In this document: one piece after another, positions 18,857-26,967 of the stretch | How the letters are laid out: every line of letters begins with the position of its first letter | Numbering within the stretch: the first letter of the stretch is position 1 | Assembly: GCF_026810505.1 (NCBI RefSeq) | Contig: NZ_CP101750.1 | Coordinates: 5,327,501-5,391,500, forward strand | From: Streptomyces sp. Je 1-369 | GTDB taxonomy: Bacteria; Actinomycetota; Actinomycetes; Streptomycetales; Streptomycetaceae | Length of the DNA: 64,000 bases | Direction: 5' to 3' | Notes under the pieces: generated by a model | What the model saw: only the letters and a program-made list of their open reading frames with translations | Database searches by the model: none | Told to the model about the DNA's origin: nothing | Position numbers and translations under genes: made by a program

Positions 18857-21358
18857 GTGGACGACTACGCGGGACGGGTGCTCGCCGACCGCTACCGCCT
18901 GCCACTGCCCCCCTCCGACGTGTACGAGTTCGCCGAGTCGCGCGCCTTCGACACGTACAGCGGGCAGGAAGTCCTCGTCCGTCAGGTGCCGCTGCCCGAG
19001 ATCGTCGAGGCGGAGGTCCTCGACGAGGGCGACGAGGGCTACGCGGATGACCTGCCCGAAGGGTTCCTGCCGCGGGCGGGCGCGGGCGGCCCCGGGGTGC
19101 GGCGGTCCGGAACCGGGAGGTCCGGGACCAGGACGACGCGCAGGCCCACGGAACCGGCGGTGCGGCGCGCCATCGAGGCGGCGCAGACCGCCGCCCAGAT
19201 ACCCGACCACCCGCGGCTCGACCAGGTCTTCGACGTGTTCGCGGAGGACGGCTCGCTGTGGATAGTCAGCGAGTTGGTCGCCGCACGGCCGCTGGCGGCG
19301 CTCCTCGCGGACCGGCCGCTGAGTCCGTACCGCGCGGCCGAGGTCGCGGCGGACGTCCTCGCGGCGCTGCGGGTGCTGCACGCGTACGGCTGGGTGCACC
19401 GGAACATCACCACGCGGACCGTCCTGATCTGCGACGACGGCCGCGTGATGCTGACGGGCCTCGCGGCGGGCGCGGCCGAGGAGGCACTCTGCGGGTACGA
19501 TCCGCGGCCCGTCGAGGCGGGAGAGGCGACGGGCTCGGCGGGGTCGGTCGGCAATGTCGCGGAGTACGGCACGGGGCACGGGGGCGACGCGGACGGGGCC
19601 GGGGATGTGGCGCTCGACCCCGCACCGGAGGCCGCGGCGGCCGCCGAGGGCGAATCCGGCGGGCGGATATCGGATCCCTACGGAGTAGCGGACAAGAAGC
19701 CGTGGCACGGGGCGGAGCCGCGGGGCGAGGTTCCGGCGGCACGCGGCGGGTGGCATGACGGTGACGCGGCGGCAGGCGGCGGGCGGGACGACGGTGACGC
19801 GGCGGCACGCGGCGGGCGGGACGACGGTGACGCGGCGGCACGCGGCCGGTGGGACGACGGTGACGCGGCGGCACGCGGCCGGTGGGACGACGGCGACGGT
19901 GAAGCCGCCCCCTCGCGCGGCCCCGCCACCGCCCTCGCCGCCGAACGCGCCCGGCTCGCCCGCATGGTGGTGGTCGGAGCCGTCACCGAGCGGTGGGCTC
20001 CCGAGCAGGCCGGCCCCGTGCACGAGAACTGGCAGCTAGCCGCGCCCATCGCCCCCGCCACGGACCTGTGGGCTCTCGGCGCGCTGCTCTACCGCGCCGT
20101 GCAGGGACACGCGCCGTACCCGGAGGACACCACCGCCGAATTAGTGGAGCTCGTGTGCTCCGAGCCGCCCGCCTTCGCCGAGGAGTGCGGACCGTTGCGG
20201 CCCGTCGTCGAGTCGCTGCTCCGTCAGGACCCGACCGAGCGGCTCGACTTCGAGGAGCTCAGCGGCTGGCTGCGTTCCCTGGTGCGGTCCGCGCCGGAGC
20301 CGGAGGCCGGGGCGCACGTCGTGCCGGTGCCGCCGTACGACGCGGGCCGGCTGCCGGTCGTACGCCGTCGGGGCGAGGTCGTACGCAGGCGGCGGGGCGG
20401 CGCGGTCGCCGGAAGGAACGCCGGGAAGAGCGCAGGGAAGGACACCGGAAGGAACCCCTCGAAGAACGTGGAGGGGCACGGACGGCACAAGCGCGACCGG
20501 GGAAGAGGCGGCAAGGCGCAGGTCAGGCCGGGACACGAGATACCCGACGTCTCCCCCCTCCAGGGCCACAGCGGCCCTCGCCCGCCCCGCGAGGCGCACC
20601 CGCGCGGCCCCGCCCGTCCCCGTTCGCTGGGCCGGCTGCTGCTGATCGCCATCCTGCTCGGGCTCGCCGCGGCGATCGCGTACGCCATGGTCTTCATGCC
20701 CAAGTCCGACGACCGCTCAGGCGACCGGGCGGGGACCGCGGGCGAGGTCAGTTCGCTCCCGGAGCCGAGCGACAGCAAGGCCGAAGAGGACAGGAACAAG
20801 GACGAAGAGAAGGACGAAGATAAGGACAGGAACAAGGGCAGCGAGAAGGGGGAGCCGGGCAGGAGCCCGAGTTCGCAGAAGCCGCAGACCTCCGGCCCCG
20901 ACGTGCCGCAGGGATTCGTCGTCCGCAAGGACCCCGAAGGTTTCCACGTCGCCGTGGCGGGCGGTTGGGACCGGCAGCCCAAGAACGGCAGGGGACAGGT
21001 CCGTTACACCCACGGCGGCTTCGAACTGCTGCTGGTGCCGGGCCGCGACACCACGGACAGCTACGGCGACGACCCCATGAAGTACCAGCGCGAGCACGAG
21101 CGTGAGCTGCAGCCCTTCCGTGACTCCTCCTGGGCGACGTCCAGTGGCATGCGCCGCATAGACGTCGGTGGACGGGCCATGGCGGAGGGTCAGTTCACCT
21201 GGCAGGACGACGCGGGCCGCGAGGTCTTCGTACGCAATCTCGCGATGGTCGTCGGCGGCAGGTTCCACGTGGTCCAGGTGCGGGGACCGGAGGCCGAACG
21301 GGACGAGGTGACGCGGCTCTACGAGCAGGCGTCGGCCACCTATCGGGTCACCGACTGA
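18857..21358 (+). CDS. Membrane pseudokinase 2 of the cluster, contains a TTA codon
   Basis: 833 residues with a recognisable but inactive kinase fold. There is no glycine loop (RYRLPLPPSDVYEF). The ATP lysine is R42 (VLVR), the catalytic HRD is HRN (N183) and DFG is GLA (201-203). A large insertion with five 11-residue repeats lies in the activation segment. The C-lobe (ATDLWALGALLYRAV) is intact. A basic linker, a membrane helix (LLLIAILLGLAAAIAYAMVFM) and a C-terminal domain starting GFHVAVAGGW follow. It contains a TTA leucine codon at 20141-20143, so expression should depend on the bldA tRNA. It is probably an allosteric partner of the neighbouring active kinases. Confidence 0.9.
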   Translation: MDDYAGRVLADRYRLPLPPSDVYEFAESRAFDTYSGQEVLVRQVPLPEIVEAEVLDEGDEGYADDLPEGFLPRAGAGGPGVRRSGTGRSGTRTTRRPTEPAVRRAIEAAQTAAQIPDHPRLDQVFDVFAEDGSLWIVSELVAARPLAALLADRPLSPYRAAEVAADVLAALRVLHAYGWVHRNITTRTVLICDDGRVMLTGLAAGAAEEALCGYDPRPVEAGEATGSAGSVGNVAEYGTGHGGDADGAGDVALDPAPEAAAAAEGESGGRISDPYGVADKKPWHGAEPRGEVPAARGGWHDGDAAAGGGRDDGDAAARGGRDDGDAAARGRWDDGDAAARGRWDDGDGEAAPSRGPATALAAERARLARMVVVGAVTERWAPEQAGPVHENWQLAAPIAPATDLWALGALLYRAVQGHAPYPEDTTAELVELVCSEPPAFAEECGPLRPVVESLLRQDPTERLDFEELSGWLRSLVRSAPEPEAGAHVVPVPPYDAGRLPVVRRRGEVVRRRRGGAVAGRNAGKSAGKDTGRNPSKNVEGHGRHKRDRGRGGKAQVRPGHEIPDVSPLQGHSGPRPPREAHPRGPARPRSLGRLLLIAILLGLAAAIAYAMVFMPKSDDRSGDRAGTAGEVSSLPEPSDSKAEEDRNKDEEKDEDKDRNKGSEKGEPGRSPSSQKPQTSGPDVPQGFVVRKDPEGFHVAVAGGWDRQPKNGRGQVRYTHGGFELLLVPGRDTTDSYGDDPMKYQREHERELQPFRDSSWATSSGMRRIDVGGRAMAEGQFTWQDDAGREVFVRNLAMVVGGRFHVVQVRGPEAERDEVTRLYEQASATYRVTD
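19740..19903 (+). repeat. 33-bp minisatellite coding an 11-residue repeat
   Basis: Five tandem units of 33 bases encode ARGGRDDGDAA-like peptides inside the pseudokinase activation segment. Units are nearly identical at the DNA level, which points to recent expansion or slippage. Frame is preserved because the unit is divisible by three. Confidence 0.92.
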
Positions 21359-21481
21359 GCCGAATCCGGCCATCGGGACATGCACGGCATGCGTCACAGT
21401 GCGGTCTCCTAGGCCCCCCTGCGGTTCCCTGCACGGCTCCCGCTCCTTAACCTGGGCCTGTCAAGACCATTGTGGGGAAAC

Positions 21482-23233
21482 GTGAATCAGATGCAGGGCC
21501 TGGTCCTCGCGGGCCGCTACCGACTCGTTGAGTCCATCGGCCGCGGTGGCATGGGACGGGTGTGGCGCGCACAGGACGAGGTGCTGCACCGTGCCGTCGC
21601 CGTCAAGGAACTGACGGCGGTGCAGTACGTGCAGGAGGCCGACCGCGCGGTCCTCTTCACGCGTACCCAGACGGAGGCGCGCGCCGCCGCTCGCATCAAC
21701 CACCCCGCCGTCGTCACCGTCCACGACGTCCTCGAGTACGACGACCGCCCCTGGATCGTGATGGAGCTCGTCGAGGGCCGTTCGCTGGCGGACGCGGTCA
21801 AGGACGACGGCCGTGTCGAACCCGTCGAGGCCGCCCGCATCGGACTGTGGACCCTGAAGGCGCTGCGCGCCGCGCACGCCGCCGGGGTGCTGCACCGCGA
21901 CGTGAAACCCGGCAACGTCCTGCTCTCCGACGACCGGCGGATCCTGCTCACAGACTTCGGGATCGCCGCGATCGAGGGGGACTCCACGGTCACGCGGACC
22001 GGGGAAGTCGTCGGCTCCGTGGACTATTTGGCGCCCGAGCGCGTGAGCGGCGCCAACCCCGGGCCCGCCTCCGACCTGTGGGCACTCGGAGCGACGCTGT
22101 ACACGGCGGTCGAGGGGAACTCGCCGTTCCGCCGGACATCGCCGCTCGGCACGATGCAGGCCGTGGTGACCGAGGAGCCCGAGCCGCCGCAGCACGCGGG
22201 GCTCCTCGCCCCCATCATCGAGGCGCTCCTGCGGAAGGACCCGGCGACCCGGCCGACCGCGGCGGAGGCCGAGTCGATGCTGGCCGAGGCGGCGGAGGGG
22301 CGTCGGCCGAGCACGACGCGGACGCATGCGCCGACCCACGGGAACACGACGCAGGGCTCCGGCGCACAGCAGGGCCCGACCACCTCGTACGGCAGGACGC
22401 CCGCGTACGACCAGACGTCCGCCCAGTACGACCAGGGCACCCCGTACAACCAGACGCCCGCCCCGTACGACCAGAGCACCCCGCACAACCAGGCGGGTCC
22501 GTACAACCAGGCCGCCCCGTACAACCACGCCACCCCGTACAACCACGCCACCCCGTACGGCCGCGGCTCCAACACGGCGGTTCAGGGGGGCCACGACACC
22601 TACGCCCACACACCGGCACCCGCCCCGACCAGGCGGCGCCGTCGCGTGCTCGCCGTCGCCGCCCTCGTGGTCGCGGCCGCCCTGCTCGGCGGCGCCGGTG
22701 TCTTCGGCTTCCTGCGCCTCACCGGTGACAGTGGCGGTCAGGAGCAGAGTACGAGTCAGGACGACGGGAAGTCCCCGCGCGGCATCCCCGCCGACTGGAA
22801 GCGCGTGTACGACCCCGACGGCTTCAGCCTCATGCTGCCCAAGGGCTGGGAGCGCCGGGCGAACGGCACGCAGGTGGACTACACGCCGGACGACGGCCGG
22901 AGCTTCCTGCGGATCGGCGTCGACAAGTCCCCGCAGGCCGAGTCGCCGTACGCGCATCAGCTGCAGCTGGAGAAGGGCCTGCTGAACTACAAGGACTACA
23001 AGCGGCTGCACCTGGACTCGAACACGTTCCGGGGCCAGCACGGAGCGCTCTGGGAATTCAGCTGGACGTCCGGGACGAACGACAGGACCAGAGGGCCGCG
23101 CCGGGCCATCGAGCAGACCTACGTGAGCAAAGACGGCGTCGAGTACGCCATCTATCTCTCGGCCCCCGCCGAGGGCTGGGACAAGACCCGACAGCAGTTC
23201 GACTCGATGCTCCGGGGCTGGCGGGAGGGCTGA
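21482..23233 (+). CDS. Membrane Ser/Thr protein kinase 3
   Basis: 583 residues from GTG 21482 (GGGG upstream; ATG 21491 is also possible). A complete active kinase domain (about 10-275) has GRGGMG, VAVKE, HRDVKPGN, DFG and APE. The linker carries an array of Tyr-Asn/Asp-Gln/His-x-x-Pro repeats. A membrane helix (VLAVAALVVAAALLGGAGVFGF) and an extracellular domain beginning GFSLMLPKGWERR follow. It is the third gene of five on the same strand with 124 bases before it. The Tyr-rich linker could be a phosphorylation or scaffolding segment; that is inference. Confidence 0.93.
   Translation: MNQMQGLVLAGRYRLVESIGRGGMGRVWRAQDEVLHRAVAVKELTAVQYVQEADRAVLFTRTQTEARAAARINHPAVVTVHDVLEYDDRPWIVMELVEGRSLADAVKDDGRVEPVEAARIGLWTLKALRAAHAAGVLHRDVKPGNVLLSDDRRILLTDFGIAAIEGDSTVTRTGEVVGSVDYLAPERVSGANPGPASDLWALGATLYTAVEGNSPFRRTSPLGTMQAVVTEEPEPPQHAGLLAPIIEALLRKDPATRPTAAEAESMLAEAAEGRRPSTTRTHAPTHGNTTQGSGAQQGPTTSYGRTPAYDQTSAQYDQGTPYNQTPAPYDQSTPHNQAGPYNQAAPYNHATPYNHATPYGRGSNTAVQGGHDTYAHTPAPAPTRRRRRVLAVAALVVAAALLGGAGVFGFLRLTGDSGGQEQSTSQDDGKSPRGIPADWKRVYDPDGFSLMLPKGWERRANGTQVDYTPDDGRSFLRIGVDKSPQAESPYAHQLQLEKGLLNYKDYKRLHLDSNTFRGQHGALWEFSWTSGTNDRTRGPRRAIEQTYVSKDGVEYAIYLSAPAEGWDKTRQQFDSMLRGWREG
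22396..22563 (+). repeat. Tyr-Asn-rich heptapeptide-like repeat in kinase 3
   Basis: About nine copies of an 18-24-base CCGTACAACCAxGCC unit encode YNQATP / YDQSTP peptides between the kinase domain and the membrane helix. Copies near 22498-22560 are almost identical. Confidence 0.88.
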
Positions 23234-23347
23234 TACGGGCCTGGAGCGCCCCGTCGTACGGGCGGGGCGCGCGGGGGTGACGGCCGGAACCAGCCGCCGC
23301 ACGGCGAGACCCATTCCGTTCGCACACGTGTGGGGCATGATGGCCGC

Positions 23348-25009
23348 ATGGGGAGCCTGGGAGACCACGCCGACGCGGCAGGTGGAGGCAACGCCCGGGT
23401 GATCGCGGGCCGTTACCGCCTGGAGGCGCCGCTCGGCCGGGGCGGCATGGGGGTCGTGTGGCGCGCCACCGATCTGCTGCTCGGCCGCCGGGTCGCCGTC
23501 AAGGAACTCGCGCGCGACGAGACCCTCTCCGACGCCGAGGCGGAGCAGCGGCGCGAGCGGACCCTGCGCGAGGCGCGGGCCGTGGCGCAGCTGCGGCATC
23601 CGCACGTCATCGTCGTCCACGACGTCGTGGTGCAGGACGAGCAGCCGTACATCGTCATGGAGTTGATCGAGGGCGGTTCGCTGGCCGGGCGCATCGCGCG
23701 GGGCGGGCCGCTGGACGCGCACGCCGTGGCGCGGATGGGCATCGACCTGCTGGGCGCCCTGAGCACCGCGCACGAGGCGGGCATCCTGCACCGTGACCTC
23801 AAGCCCGCCAACGTACTCCTGGAGCGGTCGACCGACCGTGTCGTGCTCACCGACTTCGGCATCGCGCAGCTCTCGGGCGCGACGACGCTCACGGAGGTCG
23901 GGTCGTTCGTGGGCTCGCCCGAGTACACCGCGCCGGAGCGGATGGCGGGGGAGCGGACGGGGCCCGAGTCCGACCTGTGGTCGCTCGGCGCGCTGCTGGT
24001 CACCGCGCTCGCCGGTGAGTCGCCGTTCCGCCGTGACTCCATCGGCGGTGTCCTGCACGCGGTCGTCTTCGACGAGATCCGGCCATCCGCGGCCGTCGAC
24101 CCGCTGCTGCCCGTGGTGCTCGGACTCCTCGACCGCGATCCGCAGCGGCGGATGGACGCGGCGGAGGCGGAGGGGCTGTTGCGGGTGTACGTCGAGACGG
24201 GGCGGATGCCCGCGGTGGCGCGGGAGAGACCGGGGGCCGGGCTGCCGGGGCTTCCCGGGTGGCCCGGACTCCCGGGGCTTCCGGGGTGGCCGGGCCGGGG
24301 CACCTCCACGCCGGCCGAGCGGGAGCTGCTCGCCGCGCAGGCCGCCGCGGGGCTCGTGAAGCCGGAGAAGCACGGCAGAACCTTCATGATCGCCGCCGCG
24401 CTGGTCGCGGCCCTCGCGGGCGCGGGTGTCTCCGCCGCGCTGCTGCTGAGCAGGGACGACGGTGGCGGGGGCACGCCGGGCCCCTCGCCCTCCGCCACGG
24501 CGACGCGGAGCTCGCCGACGCCGACGGTGACCGTGACGACCCCCACGGCGCGGCCGTCCTCACCGCAGGCGCCCCAGGGATACCGCATCGCGAAGGACCC
24601 CAGGGGCTTCGCGCTCGCCGTCCCCGAGGGCTTCCGGCGCCAGGCGGACGGGTCCCGCGTCTACTACGCGTCGCCCGACGGGACGTACCGCATCGGCATC
24701 AAGGAAGCGGCGGCCGACGGGGGCGGCCCGTTCGGCGCGCAGCGCCGCGCCGCCGCGAACGGCCCGCGGGACAACCCCGGTTACCGCGACGGCAGGGTCT
24801 CGGAGACCACGCGCAACGGCAGGCCGGCCGCGCTGCTCGAGTTCACCTGGGACGGGCTCCGCAACGAGGAGGGCGGTCGGCGCACGCTCGACCTGTGCTG
24901 GGAGGAGGGCGGCCGGAGGTTCGACGTGTGGGTGTCGGCGCCGGTCGGCGAGGCGGCGCAGGCACGGCGGTACTTCGACGCGGCGGTCGATACGTTCGTA
25001 CGCAGGTGA
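23348..25009 (+). CDS. Membrane Ser/Thr protein kinase 4
   Basis: 553 residues from ATG 23348; a GTG at 23330 would add six residues and neither has a strong ribosome site. The active kinase domain (about 20-290) has GRGGMG, VAVKE, HRDLKPAN, DFG and APE. The linker has a GLPGWP-type repeat (24238-24297). A membrane helix (FMIAAALVAALAGAGVSAALLL), a Thr/Pro spacer and an extracellular domain starting GFALAVPEGFRRQ follow. It is a paralogue of its neighbours. Confidence 0.92.
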   Translation: MGSLGDHADAAGGGNARVIAGRYRLEAPLGRGGMGVVWRATDLLLGRRVAVKELARDETLSDAEAEQRRERTLREARAVAQLRHPHVIVVHDVVVQDEQPYIVMELIEGGSLAGRIARGGPLDAHAVARMGIDLLGALSTAHEAGILHRDLKPANVLLERSTDRVVLTDFGIAQLSGATTLTEVGSFVGSPEYTAPERMAGERTGPESDLWSLGALLVTALAGESPFRRDSIGGVLHAVVFDEIRPSAAVDPLLPVVLGLLDRDPQRRMDAAEAEGLLRVYVETGRMPAVARERPGAGLPGLPGWPGLPGLPGWPGRGTSTPAERELLAAQAAAGLVKPEKHGRTFMIAAALVAALAGAGVSAALLLSRDDGGGGTPGPSPSATATRSSPTPTVTVTTPTARPSSPQAPQGYRIAKDPRGFALAVPEGFRRQADGSRVYYASPDGTYRIGIKEAAADGGGPFGAQRRAAANGPRDNPGYRDGRVSETTRNGRPAALLEFTWDGLRNEEGGRRTLDLCWEEGGRRFDVWVSAPVGEAAQARRYFDAAVDTFVRR

Positions 25010-25121
25010 GCCCGGCCGTGGCCGTTCACGCGGGCTGGTCACGCCCTGATGCGTGCATCACCACGGTCACAATGCGGGGCCCGGCTGGAACCCGAGGTGC
25101 CCCGCACGGTAGTCATGAGCC

Positions 25122-26819
25122 ATGAGTAATGACGGGGGAGCCTCCTACGGGCCGTACAAACCCACCAGCTTCGGCCTGCGGCCACCACAACAACAGCCGG
25201 GCGTACCCGGACAGTCCGCCCAGGGCGGTGCCGCTCACCCCGACAACCCGTACGCGCAGCCGTACGCCCCGCCCACCCAGGTCGTGCCGAACCAGGCGCC
25301 CGCGCCCGCCGGGGAACCCGAGCCCGGCACGGGTCGGCTGATCGCGCACCGCTACCGGCTGCTCGCCAAGCTCGGCCACGGCGGCATGGGCACCGTGTGG
25401 CGCGCCAAGGACGAGACGGTGGACCGCGAGGTCGCCGTGAAGGAGCCCCGCCTCCCCGACCACCTGCCGGAGCGCGAGCGGGCCAACGCCTTCGAGCGGA
25501 TGCGCCGTGAGGCCCGCGCCGCCGCCCGCCTGGACCACCCGGCCGTGGTCAACGTCCATGACGTGGCGGTCGAGGACGGCCAGCCGTGGATCGTGATGGA
25601 GCTCGTCCAGGGACGTTCCCTCGGTGCCGCGCTCCAGGAGGGCACGCTGGGCGCACGCGAGGCCGCGCGGATCGGTCTCGACGTCCTGAACGCCCTGGAC
25701 GCCGCGCACCAGGCGGGCATCCTGCACCGCGACGTGAAGCCCGACAACGTGCTGCTCGGCCGGCACGACCGCGTCGTCCTCACCGACTTCGGCATCGCCC
25801 GGATCGAGGGCGAGACCAACCTGACGGACACCGGCGGTTTCGTCGGGTCGCCGGAGTTCATCGCCCCGGAGCGGGTACTCGGCCAGCGGCCGGGACCGGC
25901 GTCCGACCTCTGGTCGCTCGGCGTCGTCCTGTACGCGACGACCGAGGGCGTCTCCCCCTTCCGCCGCAACAACATCCCCGCGACGCTCCAGTCCGTCCTG
26001 AACGCGACGCCCGCCGCGCCCGCGTCCGCATCGGGCCCGCTGGCCGAGGCGATCAACCGCCTGCTGGCCAAGGACCCCGCCCAGCGCCCGGACGCCGCGC
26101 AGGTCCGCGCCCTCCTGGAGGCGGCGGCGAAGCCTCCGCAGCCGGTGCCGACGCAGCACGTCACCGTCGCGGGCGGCGGCGACCAGGGGCGCGGCAAGGG
26201 GATATTCCTGAGCCGCAAGGCGCTCGCCGTCGTCGCCGGAGTGGTCGTCGCGGCGGTGGCCGCGGGCGTGCTCGTGGCACTGGATCCTTTCGAGGGCTCG
26301 GACGCGGAGGGCTGGGAGAAGCACGAGGCGAAGGCGGTCTCCGCCACCGTCTCCGTCCCGAAGGGGTACGTGGAGGCCAAGCCGGAGGCCACCGACACGG
26401 ACAAGTCCTGGATCCGGTACACCGACCCCAGCGGCGCCGTCTTCGTCACCCTCGACCTCGCCGAGAAGAAGGACACCTCGCTGGAGATCGCGGGGACCGC
26501 GGCGGCCCAGGCGTACGCCGACGCGGAGAAGTTCGAGGAGAGCGGCGAGTCGTCGATCAGCGACATGTCCAGCGATCCCGCTCCCGCCGCCACGACCAAG
26601 GAGACGAAGCACAAGGACAGGGGCGCCGCCGAGAACACGGTCACGTACACCGACTCGGACACCGAGCTGCCGCACGAGGCGAGGATCCTGTACTACCGGA
26701 CCAAGTCCGGGGACATGTACCGGCTGTGGATCGACTATCCCGGCAAGGGCGACTTCACCGAGCGGGGCCGCGAGGTCGCCGAGACCGCCATCGCGGACCT
26801 GGAGCTCCACAAACTCTGA
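25122..26819 (+). CDS. Membrane Ser/Thr protein kinase 5
   Basis: 565 residues. Unlike its neighbours it has a Pro/Gln-rich N-terminal extension of about 70 residues before the kinase domain (about 75-335). The glycine loop is GHGGMG, with VAVKE, HRDVKPDN, DFG and APE, so it should be active. The linker is short, the membrane helix is LAVVAGVVVAAVAAGVLVAL, and the outer domain starts with SATVSVPKGYVEAK, a diverged form of the domain in kinases 1-4. It is the last gene of the cluster; about 150 bases separate it from the aldehyde dehydrogenase gene. Confidence 0.92.
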   Translation: MSNDGGASYGPYKPTSFGLRPPQQQPGVPGQSAQGGAAHPDNPYAQPYAPPTQVVPNQAPAPAGEPEPGTGRLIAHRYRLLAKLGHGGMGTVWRAKDETVDREVAVKEPRLPDHLPERERANAFERMRREARAAARLDHPAVVNVHDVAVEDGQPWIVMELVQGRSLGAALQEGTLGAREAARIGLDVLNALDAAHQAGILHRDVKPDNVLLGRHDRVVLTDFGIARIEGETNLTDTGGFVGSPEFIAPERVLGQRPGPASDLWSLGVVLYATTEGVSPFRRNNIPATLQSVLNATPAAPASASGPLAEAINRLLAKDPAQRPDAAQVRALLEAAAKPPQPVPTQHVTVAGGGDQGRGKGIFLSRKALAVVAGVVVAAVAAGVLVALDPFEGSDAEGWEKHEAKAVSATVSVPKGYVEAKPEATDTDKSWIRYTDPSGAVFVTLDLAEKKDTSLEIAGTAAAQAYADAEKFEESGESSISDMSSDPAPAATTKETKHKDRGAAENTVTYTDSDTELPHEARILYYRTKSGDMYRLWIDYPGKGDFTERGREVAETAIADLELHKL

Positions 26820-26967
26820 GAAGTCGCTCGGCGCGGCGGTATCGCGCAGCGGTAACGGCCTGATCAGCGGCTTTGTCGCCAGCAATCACTGGCGTCGTGT
26901 GCGGAGGCCGTGAACCCCCGTTACCGATGGGTACCCAAAAGCCTGGCGTAGGCCTACTCTCACGTGC

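Noticed and set aside
21461..24373. Long minus-strand frame (970 codons) opposite kinases 3 and 4
   Set aside because: Shadow of two overlapping kinase genes; no ribosome site and no family resemblance.
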